Source: Codonopsis lanceolata (lineage: Eukaryota > Streptophyta > Magnoliopsida > Asterales > Campanulaceae). Taken from it: DNA of 64,000 nucleotides. Positions 33,104 through 44,535 of this stretch are shown one piece after another. How positions within the stretch are numbered: position 1 is the stretch's first letter; every line of letters starts with the position of its first letter. Both the position numbers and the translations under genes were made by a program. The notes below the pieces were generated by a model that was not told where the DNA came from, did not search any database, and worked only from the letters and a program-made list of their open reading frames with translations. The stretch lies in assembly GCA_013146195.2 (NCBI GenBank), contig CM028377.1, positions 163,176,753 to 163,240,752 of the forward strand, given 5' to 3'.

Positions 33104-33346
33104 TAGATTGAGATTGAATTGAATTTGTAAGGAAAAGGGGTATGGGATCTCACATTCTAGTTTGAGCCCTACTAGCTAGAGTATAACTCGGTGAGAGATT
33201 TCTGATTGGATCAAGAACAGGATGGGCAACTTATATAGTGCCAGGACATTGGTTCTAGACCCTTCTGCTTTGGTAAACTTCTAGTAACTTGTCAATGCAA
33301 TTGGCACCTACCCCCAATTTTAATGACTTTGCACACTTTTAGAAAA

Positions 33347-33538
33347 GGGTAATGCTAGAGCACTCTAATAGTACTTAATTTTTGGTACCAAATGATGTGG
33401 CATCTTATGTGTTATATTGTTAACATAACTTTTTAAATTATAGTGGAGCTCATAAAATGTCAAATAAGATGACACATTGGAAATCACATCATTTGGTGCA
33501 CAAATTTGAGTACTCATTGAGTGACTCTAGCGTTACTC
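33347..33538. mobile_element. Mutator-type MITE, 192 bp, only in unit 1
   Basis: The ends GGGTAATGCTAGAGCACTC and, on the other strand, GAGTAACGCTAGAGTCACTC are inverted repeats. Nine bases TTTAGAAAA flank it on both sides (33338-33346 and 33539-33547). Units 2 and 3 show the empty site (CTTATAGAAAATAG at 36925 and CTTCTAGAAAATAG at 40522). Confidence 0.88.
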
Positions 33539-36364
33539 TTTAGAAAATAGTAAAATTTTCATCGTTGATTTTTTTTTGTTTAAATCTCAATTTGATCATT
33601 CTACTTTCACATAATTAACACGTTCATCACTCCACCCTTATATTTGGATAGAAAGTTTAATTTTTTTAGGAAAATCAAAAAATACCCTTACTAAATTTGG
33701 GGGTTTTGAGGGTCTTCTTCTCCTCTCAAACATAATTTTTTATTGTGTGACTTGAATTTGTTAACACACCTTTCAAAGGCAAGGGACATTATTGTCCTTT
33801 CAAAGATTTCCATCCAACTTAACTAATGAAAATGACTCTAGTGACCTTATTGACTTTCGGAGCCAAATAGAGTGATTAAATTGAGGGAAAAAATATATAG
33901 TGAGCTTAATGAATTTTAACCAAAAGTAAAGTGACCAAATTGAGATTTAAACATTGTTTTACGCAAACGATCCTACACGTACCAACCATAATTTTTGTCT
34001 TATTTTTTTAAGATTTTAGTTGGTCACGTGTCGTGCTCGAATCGCTGCTTGTGTAAAAAAACATTCTAAACCCTAGTGAATGAAAATTTAATTCGGAAAA
34101 AAAAAACTGTCACTACCTCCTGAAAATAAGGGTTGTTTTAACAATTTACACACATATTTAGAAAGCTTATAAAAAGATTGATATAATCTTATTTAAGTTT
34201 AATTATTATAGTTCAGTTGTACTAGTATTTTTTTGGCTTTCCTCCCAACAACCTTCTTTAATATTATTTAATTTGTGAGTTGTAAATAATGGCAATTTAA
34301 AAAAATATGGGCAAATATTTCTTGAAATCTTAAAATGACATTTGTTTTTGGATAAACAAACTGTACTAAAACGGCATTTATTTTGGATAGTTTATTTTGA
34401 TCAAACTTTCCTCATTTCCCGGCCTATTAATTATATAACCACTTTTGTTGTTACCATATTAATGAGACACAAAACAAGAAACACTATGTAATCAATTAGG
34501 GGCATAGAAGTAATATATAAAGTAAATAATTTGTGAGCTTTTTTAAGTAAACAAATGTTTTAAAAACAGCTAATTAAAATGGTAAGAAAGACGCTTATTT
34601 CTAGGAGGGTTGGGAAAAAAGAATTTTTGGTAATGCTTTCTTAAGGATCATTGGGCGTTACCTAGTACTATTTGGACGACATTATATTTTAAGAAATTAA
34701 CCTAGCTTAGCTTCATTTAATCATTTTTCTTTCTTGAGGAATCTCCTATACCTGCTCATGACATTAGAAAATACTTTAACTTAAAGTGATCTCGGGTTGC
34801 TTTCTTAAGGATTGCTGTATATATGCTCGTTATTATTTGCACGACAATTCTAATCATGGCCATAACGAAAATTTAGTTTCATGTAACTATTTTCCCAAAG
34901 ATATGTTGAATGCTTATTGACACTAACCATGTATGACAACATTGCACTTAAGTGTAGCACTTAGCCTATACTAAACCATGCTAGATCTAAAATACACAGA
35001 GTTGACGCGCGATAAAACTAATTAGATGTGAACAACATTGCACTTAAGTGTAAATAAATGAGAGGGGAAAGTGTTTAATAGAAGGTGGTTGCGAGAGGAA
35101 AGTGTTTTCCTTTAATGTGATCAATCTTTTTAGGGGATTCCATTTACACCCCTCATTCTCTAGGTACACCCCATTATTCTCTAAATTTCATATTTTACCC
35201 CTTCACCCTCTAAATACACCCCTGCAACCTATCTATCCACATGTCTTCTTCAATTTCACTCACTCGACTCAGCCTCACAATGCCTTTCTACCATCTCCAG
35301 TCACATGCTGCACCAACCCCATCTCCATCTTCGGCCAAAGCCCCTCACTTATCCCATCATCACCTCTCAGCTCCGAGCTCTCTCTCTCTCTCTCCCCCCC
35401 CCCTAATTTTCGAAGAATCGCTTTTCTTTCCCTTCTCTCTCCCTTCTCATCACTCCCTCCCTTCTTCGTCCGTATAAATCACATATTCAAGTATTGTTCG
35501 ATCGGACATCCTTGTATTTCACTTGTACCCTTGTAGTTCCCTAACTAGTCTTCTTCTACTTTTACGAAAATAAGATTATTGGTTGCTTAGAAACTTAAAG
35601 AATATTTTGTATCTCTGAGTTAAAAAGACTTGTTTTAATGATTTCGCACACATTAAGAAAATAAATGCTAACTTGAGATTATTTTGAACAAATTTTCCTC
35701 ATTTGCGAATCAATTGATTATACAACTACTTTTGTTTTTACTCCATTAATGAGTCACAAAGCGATAAACACAATGTATTCAATTAGGGGCATAGAAATAA
35801 TATATAGAGTAACTAACTTGTTTGAATTTTAATTTGAAACCAAACAAGCATTTTGAAATGGATAGATTAATTATAATTGAAAGGTCAAAAGTTTGAATTT
35901 ATTTTGTCCATCCATACTTAACACGCATATCAATATCACCCACAATTAATGGTTACAAATTAAGCTAGTATATCTGTATACAAGCTAATTTTCAAGCACA
36001 TACAAAAGATCAGTAATATGAACAACTGGGTAAGAGCAAAAACAAATAATCTATGGCAAGCATCTCAATGGCTCTCCAATACACTCCCTTCGTTTCGGAT
36101 AAAGATTCAACTATTCCATTTTAAGATTTTTCACCTAAAGAGTCCACCGTCAAAAATTAAGGTATAAAAGCGTTATTTCATTACTAACGAGCTACTAAAA
36201 ATGTTATTTTCTTAAAAAGATTGATTTTTAAACGGGGAATATCTTGCACAGAAAATACCCAACCCTTTAAATAAGGTTGAGATCAATCTTCTCCCAAAAA
36301 CTTGTTGAATGCTTCATAATAGCTCTTGTTTTCCGGAGCATCTTCCTAGCCGAAAAATGCAAGT

Positions 36365-36684
36365 GCAATTTCGTTTCCTACTCCAGGTTTGGTTTTGGCA
36401 TTGGCACAGAGATTCCCGTTAAGTAGCCTCTGAGATGGATTCTGCCACATCAAACTAAACCCATAACATCGACTTCCTTCCATTACTGAAATGTCATGAG
36501 TAACGACCTGAGAAATTAATAACTATTTTATCAGCTCAGCATGCAAATTGAATATTCATTCTACCGAAAACTCAAAAAGAAACAGATAAATTGGGATCAA
36601 GAGATCAAGAAAGAGTTGTACCCTTAAGCAGACAACTGCAGCATTATGATCTAAAACACCCGTTTCATGATCTGCGGCGGCCAT
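36365..36684 (-). CDS. Micro-gene candidate, unit 2 copy, possible 74-aa protein
   Basis: On the minus strand a TATA box CACTATATAAG (36820-36830) stands about 140 bases before an ATG at 36684 with context CTAATGGCCGCC. The first 21 codons (MAAADHETGVLDHNAAVVCLR) are followed by a good splice donor GTACAA. A splice acceptor TTTCTCAG near 36517 would join, in phase, a 53-codon second exon with CYGFSLMWQNPSQ and KPGVGNEIALAFFG ending in TAG near 36358. Without splicing the frame ends at 36556. Both exon texts are nearly unchanged in unit 3. No family recognised; it may equally be a relic of a longer gene, since related text (DAPENKSYYEAFNKFLGED) follows the TAG in frame. Confidence 0.4.
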
Positions 36685-36819
36685 TAGATTGAGATTGAAT
36701 TGAATTTGTAAGGAAAAGGGGTTTGGGAATTGGGATCTCACATTCTAGTTTGAGCCCTACTAGCTAGAGTATAACTCGGTGAGCGCCTTTCTGACTGAAT
36801 CAAAAGACGGGATGGGCAA

Positions 36820-36830
36820 CTTATATAGTG
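36820..36830 (-). promoter_or_regulatory. TATA box of the micro-gene, unit 2
   Basis: CACTATATAAG on the minus strand, kept identically at 33230-33240 and 40416-40426. Confidence 0.5.
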
Positions 36831-37698
36831 CCAGGAGATTGGTTCTAGACCCTTCTGCTTTGGTAAACTTGTAGTAACTTGTCAATGCAATTGGCACCTA
36901 CCCCCAATTTTAATGACTTTGCACACTTATAGAAAATAGTAAAATTTTCATGGTAGATTTTTTTTTTTGTTTAAATTTCAATTTGATCATTCTACTTTTA
37001 CATAATTAACATGTTCATCACTTCACCCTTATATTTGGATAGAAAGTTTAATTTTTTTAGGAAAATCAAAAAATACCCTTACTAAATTTGGGGGGTTTTG
37101 AGGGTCTCCTTCTCCTCTCAAACATAATTTCTTATTGTGTGACTTGAATTTTTTAACACACTTTTCAAAGGCAAGGGACATTATTGTCCTTTCAAAGATT
37201 TCCATCCAACTTAACTAATGGAAATGACTCTAGTGACCTTATTGACTTTTGGAGCCAAATAGAGTGATTAAATTGAGGGGAAAAAAATATAGTGAGCTTA
37301 ATGGATTTTAACCGAAAGTAAGGTGACCAAATTGAGATTTAAACATTTTTTTACGCAAATGATCCTACACGTACCAACCATAATTTTTGTCTTAATTTTT
37401 TAAGATTTTGGTTGGTCACGTGTCGTGCTCGAAACGCTACTTGTGTAAAAAAGATTCTAAACCCTGGTGAATGAAAATTTAATTCGAAAAAAAAAAACTG
37501 TTACTACCTCTAGAAAATAAGGGTTGTTTTAACAATTTGCACACATATTTAGAAAGTTTATAAAAAGATTGATATAATCTTATTGAAGTTTAATTATTAT
37601 AGTTCAGTTGTACTAGTATTTTTTTTGCTTTCCTCCCAACAACCTTCTTTAACGTTATTTAATTTGTGAGTTGTAAATAAGGGCAATTTAAAAAAATA

Positions 37699-37916
37699 GG
37701 TATGATATTACAAGCTAGAGCTTGTAGTATTATTACGAACTTTAGTGTTAGTACCGTTTGATCAAATCTATTTAGATCTCTACACTGTTAGATCATAAAT
37801 ACTTTTTTGAAGTAATGACACGGACTTTCCAAATCATCACCAACTTAATCATCTAGCGGCTCTAACGCTAAAGCTTGTAATAATATTACAAGCTCTATCT
37901 CGTAATATCATTTGCC
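37699..37916. mobile_element. MITE, 218 bp, only in unit 2
   Basis: The left end GGTATGATATTACAAGCTAG and the right end (GGCAAATGATATTACGAGAT on the other strand) begin an inverted repeat of about 38 bases that continues AGAGCTTGTARTATTATTAC. The flanks are A-rich (TTAAAAAAATA and TTAAAAAAAAATA), so a TSD of 9-11 bases is likely. Units 1 (34298) and 3 (41275) have only one such A-rich phrase and no insertion. Confidence 0.85.
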
Positions 37917-39959
37917 TTAAAAAAAAATATGGGCAAATATTCTTTGAAATCTTAAAATAACATTTGTTTTTGGATAAACAAACTTTACTAAAACGGCATT
38001 TATTTTGGATAGTTTATTTTGATCAAACTTTCCTCATTTCCCGGCCTATTAATTATACAACCACTTTTGTTGTTACCATATTAATGAGACACAAAACAAG
38101 AAACACTATGTAATCAATTAGGGGCATAGAAGTAATATATAGAGTAAAAAAATTGTGAGTTTTTTTAAGTAAACAAATGTTTTAAAAACAGCTAATTAAA
38201 ATGGTAAGAAAGACATTTATTTCTAGGAGGGTTGGGAAAATAGAATTTTTGGTAATGCTTTCTTAAGGATCATTGGGCGTTACCTAGTACTATTTGGACG
38301 ACATTATATTTTAAGAAATTAACCTAGCTTAGCTTCATTTAATCATTTTTCTTTCTTGAGGGTAAGCTAAGCTAAGAACTTAAAGTGATCTTGGGTTGCT
38401 TTCTTAAGGATTGTTGTATATATGCTTGTTATTATTTGCATGACAATTCTAAATCATGGCCATAACGAAAATTTAGTTTCATGTAACTATTTTCCCAAAG
38501 ATATGTTGAATGCTTATTGACACTAACCATGCATGACAATATTGCACTTAAGTGTAGCACTTAGCCTATACTAAACCATGCTAGATCTAAAACGCACAGA
38601 GTTGACGCGCGATAAAACTAATTAGATGTGAACAACATTGCACTTAAGTGTAAATAAATGAGAGGGGAAAGTGTTTAATAGAAGGTGGTTGCGAGAGGAA
38701 AGTGTTTTCCTTTAATGTGATCAATCTTTTTAGGGGATTCTATTTACACCCCTCTTTCTCTAGGTACACCCCATTATTCTCTAAATTTCATATTTTACCC
38801 CTTCACCCTAAATACACCCCTGCAACCTATCTATCCACATGTCTTCTTCAATCTCACTCACTCGACTCAGCCTCACAATGCCTTTCTAGTTTCTACCATC
38901 TCCAGTCACATGTCGCACCAACCCCATCTCCATCTTCGGCCAAAGCCCCTCACTTATCCCATCATCACCTCTCACCTCCGAGCTCTCTCTCTCTCCCCCT
39001 AATTTTCGAAGAATCGCTTTTCTTTCCCTTCTCTCTCCCTTCTCATCACTCCCTCCCTTCTTCGTCCGTATAAATCACATATTCAAGTATTGTTCAATCG
39101 GACATCCTTGTATTTCACTTGTACCCTTGTAGTTCCCTAACTAGTCTTCTTCTACTTTTACGAAAATAAGATTATTGGTTGCTTATAAACTTAAAGAATA
39201 TTTTGTATCTCTGAGTTAAAAAGACTTGTTTTAATGATTTCGCACACATTAAGAAAATAAATGCTAACTTGAGATTATTTTGAACAAATTTTCCTCATTT
39301 GCGAATCAATTGATTATACAACTACTTTTGTTTTTACTCCATTAATGAGTCACAAAGCGATAAACACAATGTATTCAATTAGGGGCATAGAAATAATATA
39401 TAGAGTAACTAACTTGTTTGAATTTTAATTTGAAACCAAACAAGTATTTTGAAATGGATAGATTAATTATAATTGAAAGGTCAAAAGTTTGAATTTATTT
39501 TGTCCATCCATACTTAACACGCATATCAGTATCACCCACAATTAATGGTTACAAATTAAGCTAGTATATCTGTATACAAGCTAATTTTCAAGCACATACA
39601 AAAGATCAGTAATATGAACAACTGGGTAAGAGCAAAAACAAATAATCTATGGCAAGCATCTCAATGGCTCTCCAATATACTCCCTTCGTTTCGGATAAAG
39701 ATTCAACTATTCCATTTTAAGATTTTTCACCTAAAGAGTCCACCGTCAAAAATTAAGGTATAAAAGCGTTATTTCATTACTAACGAGCTACTAAAAATGT
39801 TATTTTCTTAAAAAGATTGATTTTTAAACGGGGAATATCTTGCACAGAAAATACCCAACCCTTTAAATAAGGTTAAGATCAATCTTCTCCCAAAAACTTG
39901 TTGAATGCTTCATAATAGCTCTTGTTTTCTGGAGCATCTTCCTAGCCGAAAAATGCAAG

Positions 39960-40280
39960 TGCAATTTCGTTTCCTACTCCAGGTTTGGTTTTGGCATTGG
40001 CACAGAGATTCCCGTTAAGTAGCCTCTGAGATGGATTCTGCCACATCAAACTAAACCCATAACATCGACTTCCTTCCATTACTGAAATGTCATGAGTAAC
40101 GACCTGAGAAATTAATAACTATTTTATCAGCTCAGCATGCAAATTGAATATTCATTCTACCGAAAACTCAAAAAGAAACAGATAAATTGGGATCAAGAGA
40201 TCAAGAAAGAGTTGTACCCTTAAGCAGACAACTGCAGCATTATGATCTAAAACACCCGTTTCATGATCTGCGGCGGCCAT
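39960..40280 (-). CDS. Micro-gene candidate, unit 3 copy
   Basis: The layout is the same as in unit 2: TATA box at 40416-40426, ATG at 40280, donor after 21 codons, acceptor about 170 bases on, and a second exon ending in TAG near 39953. The exon text agrees with unit 2 at every codon I compared. Product unknown. Confidence 0.4.
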
Positions 40281-41922
40281 TAGATTGAGATTGAATTGAA
40301 TTTGTAAGGAAAAGGGGTTTGGGAATTGGGATCTCACATTCTAGTTTGAGCCCTACTAGCTAGAGTATAACTCGGTGAGCGCCTTTCTGATTGAATCAAA
40401 AGACGGGATGGGCAACTTATATAGTGCCAAGAGATTGGTTCTAGACCCTTCTGCTTTGGTAAACTTGTAGTAACTTGTCAATGCAATTGGCACCTACCCC
40501 CAATTTTAATGACTTTGCACACTTCTAGAAAATAGTAAAATTTTCATCGTAGATTTTTTTTTTTTAATTTCAATTTGATCATTCTACTTTTACATAATTA
40601 ACATGTTCATCACTCCACCCTTATATTTGGATAGAAAGTTTAATTTTTTTAGGAAAATCAAAAAATACCCTTACTAAATTTGGGGGTTTTGAGGGTCTCC
40701 TTCTCCTCTCAAACATAATTTCTTATTGTGTGACTTGAATTTTTTAACACACTTTTCAAAGGCAAGGGACATTATTGTCCTTTCAAAGATTTCCATCCAA
40801 CTTAACTAATGGAAATGACTCTAGTGACCTTATTGACTTTCGGAGTCAAATAGAGTGATTAAATTGAGGGAAAAAAATATAGTAAGCTTAATGAATTTTA
40901 ACCAAAATTAAGGTGACCAAATTGAGATTTAAACATTTTTTTACGCAAACGATCCTACACGTACCAACTATAATTTTTGTCTTAATTTTTTAAGATTTTG
41001 GTTGGTCACGTGTCGTGCTCGAAACGCTGCTTGTGTAAAAAAGATTCTAAACCCTGGTGAATGAAAATTTAATTCGAAAAAAAAACTATTACTACCTCCC
41101 GAAAATAAGAGTTGTTTTAACAATTTGCACACATATTTAGAAAGCTTATAAAAAGATTGATATAATCTTATTTACGTTTAATTATTATAGTTCAGTTGTA
41201 CTAGTATTTTTTTGGCTTTCCTCCCAACAACCTTCTTTAATATTATTTAATTTATGAGTTGTAAATAAGGGCAATTTAAAAAAATATGGGCAAATATTCC
41301 TTGAAATCTTAAAATGACATTTGTTTTTGGATAAACAAACTTTACTAAAACGGTTTTTATTTTGGATAGTTTATTTTGATCAAACTTTCCTCATTTCCCG
41401 GCCTATTAATTATACAACTACTTTTGTTGTTACCATATTAATGAGACACAATTAAATAATTTGTGAGTTTTTTTAAGTAAACAAATGTTTTAAAAACAGC
41501 TAATTAAAATGGTAAGAAAGACGCTTATTTCTAGGAGGGTTGCGAAAAAAGAATTTTTGGTAATGCTTTCTTAAGGATCATTGGGCGTTACCTAGTACTA
41601 TTTGCACGACATTATATTTTAAGAAATTAACATAATTTAGCTTCATTTAATCATTTTTCTTTTTTGAGGAATCTTCTATACCTGCTCATGACATTAGAAA
41701 ATACTTTAACTTAAAGTGATCTCGGGTTGCTTTCTAAGGATTGTTGTATATATGCTCGTTATTATTTGCACGACAATTCTAAATCATGGTAATGACAAAA
41801 ATTCAGTCTCGTGTAACTATTTTCCCAAAGATATGTTGAACGCTTATTGACACTTACCATGCATGGCAAAGTGCTAGTGTTGGCTAGGGTAAACTTTAAT
41901 GGTTTTAAGGTGACCATTAAAA

Positions 41923-41924
<2 letters not shown>

Positions 41925-41997
<73 letters not shown>
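41925..41997. repeat. (TA) microsatellite, about 36 repeats
   Basis: Pure alternating TA over some 73 bases in unit 3. It gives rise to a meaningless Tyr-Ile open stretch. Confidence 0.95.
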
Positions 41998-42000
<3 letters not shown>

Positions 42001-43005
42001 TATTACCTTTAGCCCCTCACATATCCCGTCATCACCTCTCCGCTCCAAGCTCTCTCTTTCTCTCCCTAATTTTCGAAGAATCTCAACTCTCATTTCGTTC
42101 CAGCCTTAAACCCCCAACTCCGGTAAAGCAACAACCGTGATAACTTTCTCTTTTCTTTCCCTTCTCTCTCCCTTCCCATCACTCCCGCCATTCTTCGTCC
42201 ATATAAATCACATATTCAAGTACATCCTTGTGTTTCACTTGTACATACCCTTGTAGTTCCCTAACTAGTCTTCTTCTACTTTTACGAAAAAAAGATTATT
42301 GGTTGCTTAGAAACTTAGAGAATATTTTGTTTCTCCGAGTTAAAAAGACTTGTTTTAATGACTTCGCACACATTAATAAAATAAATGCTAACTTGAGTTT
42401 ATTTTGAACAAATTTTCCTCATTTGTGAGTCAATTGATTATACAACTACTTTTGTTTTTAGTCCATTAATGAGTCACAAAGCAATAAACATAATGTATTC
42501 AATTAGGGGCATAGAAATAATATATAGAGTAATTAACTTGTTTGGATTTGAATTTGAAACCAAACAAGCATTTTGAAATGGATAAAAATAATAAGAAAGA
42601 CAGTTTTTTAGGACGAAAGGGTTAGGAAAATAGGATTTTCGGTATGCAATCTTAAGAATCTTTGGACGATTGTAAATATTTGCACGACGTTATATTTTAA
42701 GAAATTAAACCTAGCTTAGCTTCACTTTTCTTTCTAGTTCTTCAACACTATCTCGCGAAAATTACAAAATACCTTGAGAAGTTAAATTGATCTTGGGTTG
42801 CTTTCTTGAGGATTGTCGTATATATGCTAACTATTAAATATTTGTACGACAATAACAGTTTACGATCATGCTGAATATTCAGTTTTGTGAAACTATATAT
42901 CTTCCGAAAGATCTTTTTGACACTAAAGCATGCATGACAAAGTATCATTGTTGGTTAGCGTAAAGTTTAATGAAATAGTTTAAATGCAATCAATAAACTA
43001 AACAT

Positions 43006-43014
43006 TTACTTATT
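43006..43014. repeat. Target-site duplication TTACTTATT, left of Pack-MULE
   Basis: Nine bases repeated exactly at 44656-44664. The related site at 26359-26367 has a single copy. Confidence 0.88.
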
Positions 43015-43368
43015 GGAATAATTATAAGCCGGTACATTTTATAAAACATGTTTTCAAATAAATTCAGCTATTTTTTATACATATCTTTTAGATACAATTT
43101 TGGGGCGAAAGTACGTCACTACCCTTTTAAGAAAGAATTCGGTCGAATTCGCAACACCACTCGTTGCTTTGCAGATTATACAACGAGCACATGAATACCA
43201 ACCACACCATCAACTCACAAAACCCAAAGTTCTTACCTGCCGTCTCCATCAACATCTTACCCACCAAATAAGAGATTCAGACTCATCACTCATTTTCTCT
43301 CTTTCTCTCTCTCATTCAGATGCGTTCCTTTGAATTAATCAATTTGTTTTTTGTACAGGCATTCCAGT

Positions 43369-43670
43369 TGGAGGATGGCGAACCAATCGGGTTGATTGTT
43401 GATCCGTTTCTCGGCGGCGATATGATGAGGACGTCGACAACGGCTAAGATCTGATCGGAGCCGTCGAGAAGGGGCTCGGTTTCTTGAGCCAAGACGGCGA
43501 AATCGCGACAGCCTTTGAGATCTCTGCCTTGGAGACGCTTCTCGGCGATATGGCGAACCAATTGGGTTGATTGTTGATCCGTTTCTCGACGGAGGACGTC
43601 GACAACAGATAAGATCTGATCGGAGTCGTCGAGAAGCTAGGGGCTCGGTTTCTTGAACCATTGGATCTGA
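43369..43670 (+). repeat. Tandem duplication in the SKP1-like leader
   Basis: A segment starting ATGGCGAACCAATYGGGTTG and holding TTGTTGATCCGTTTCTCG, AAGATCTGATCGGAG and GGGGCTCGGTTTCTTGA occurs at 43373-43480 and again at 43550-43655, a period of about 177 bases. The second copy has lost the GATATGATG part. Stops occur in all frames, so it is not coding as it stands. Confidence 0.75.
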
Positions 43671-43956
43671 TTTTCCCTTTCCGCAAACTATTGCTTCCGT
43701 TGACGATCTCAGGAATTTCGACCAAGTATTTCTCCAAACTATTGCTTCAAAGTCGCGGTACAAACTCTTTGATCTCTTGTTGGCGGAAAATTACCTCGAT
43801 ATTAGTGGTTTATTTGACATAACTTGCCAGAAGATTGCCGATTCTGTCAAGGATTTATCTGTCGAGGATGCACGCCAGTATTTCAATATCGAGAATGATT
43901 TCACCCCTGAAGAAGAAGAGAAGTTTCGCAAGGAAAACGCCTAGGCTTTCGAATAG
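43660..43956 (+). pseudogene. SKP1-like protein, C-terminal fragment
   Basis: SKP1 proteins link Cullin1 to F-box proteins in SCF ubiquitin ligases. The readable frame (43699 on) gives VDDLRNFD, LFDLLLAENYLDISGLFDITCQKIAD, DARQYFNIENDFTPEEEEKFRKEN and then Ala, TAG, Ala-Phe-Glu, TAG. This is the family's C-terminal half, the F-box-binding helices; NDFTPEEEE and the closing WAFE are its trademarks. The last Trp codon (TGG) has become TAG at 43942, so the protein would end four residues early. The N-terminal BTB-like half is absent or unrecognisable upstream. It lies inside the Pack-MULE candidate. Domain call firm; function unlikely. Confidence 0.85.
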
Positions 43957-44105
43957 AGATTGTTATTCAAGATTGATTGATTGTTCTGGTTTATTGGTTT
44001 GACTTTTGATACTTGTTCTCTTTACTTTTTCAAGAATGATTTGACAATGTTCATGAACTGGTATAAATAAATTTGATTTGAGATACAGAGTAACTGGTTA
44101 ATCAC

Positions 44106-44535
44106 CTGATGCCAATTGTAGGCATCAGCATTTCACCTGATGCCAAGATTATGTTTGATAGGCCTCAGCATTTCACTTGATGCCAAGATTTGGCATCAGC
44201 AACAATTGTAGGCATCAGCATTTCACCTGATGCCAAGATTTGGCATCAGCATTTTTGGCATCAGCACTATTTTTGGCATCAGCATCAATTGTAGGCATCA
44301 GCATTTCACCTGATGCCAAGATTTGGCATCAGCATTTTTGGCATCAGCATTATTTTTGCCATCAGCATCAATTGTAGGCATCAGCATTTCACCTGATGCC
44401 AAGATTTGGCATCAGCATTTTTGGCATCAGCAATATTTTTGGCATCAGAGTTTTGGCATCAGAGTCCTGATGCCTGGATTTAATTATCATGATGCCTGAA
44501 ATTAATCATCCTGATGCCAAGGCTTGGCATCAGAG
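44106..44535. repeat. Minisatellite of GGCATCAG and its complement
   Basis: The 8-mer GGCATCAG occurs about fifteen times and its reverse complement CTGATGCC about seven times in 430 bases, with several one-base variants. They are arranged in a higher-order unit of about 82 bases (AATTGTAGGCATCAGCATTT, CACCTGATGCCAAGATT, then three more GGCATCAG spaced by 15-18), repeated from about 44204, 44286 and 44368. The opposed copies can pair as many small hairpins. It lies between the SKP1-like fragment and the right end of the Pack-MULE. Confidence 0.9.

Larger units (their letters stand above)
32420..35860. repeat. Tandem array unit 1 (3.4 kb)
   Basis: The unit runs from GATAGATTAATTATAATT to the next occurrence of that phrase at 35861. 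It matches unit 2 from end to end except for an internal deletion of about 110 bases near 32765 and a MITE at 33347-33538. Contents in order are a Stowaway-like terminal phrase (CTCCCTTCGTTTCGG, 32585), the micro-gene block on the minus strand, AT-rich spacer, the GGATCATTGGG segment, and the pyrimidine-rich segment with CTCTCTCTCT. Confidence 0.9.
35861..39456. repeat. Tandem array unit 2 (3.6 kb)
   Basis: This is the longest unit. It matches units 1 and 3 closely. Unique changes are the MITE at 37699-37916 and a short rearrangement at 38358-38385 (GGGTAAGCTAAGCTAAG) in place of about 60 bases. Confidence 0.9.
39457..42583. repeat. Tandem array unit 3 (3.1 kb, partial)
   Basis: It matches unit 2 from 39457 to about 41900, then a (TA) expansion and a deletion replace part of the unit, and homology returns for the pyrimidine-rich segment up to the phrase GAAATGGATA. 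There it leaves the array and runs on into the older flanking repeat (AAAAATAATAAG). Confidence 0.85.

Noticed and set aside
35102..35536. 144-residue and 123-residue Ser/Leu-rich open stretches at 35102 and 38702
   Set aside because: They are low-complexity translations of the pyrimidine-rich segment of the array, differ in frame between units, and have no recognisable domain.
41847..42140. 97-residue open stretch with a long Tyr-Ile run
   Set aside because: It is a translation of the TA microsatellite at 41925-41997.
44106..44535. Regular repeats that could suggest a CRISPR array
   Set aside because: The units are 8-mers in both orientations without spacers of constant length, in plant nuclear DNA.
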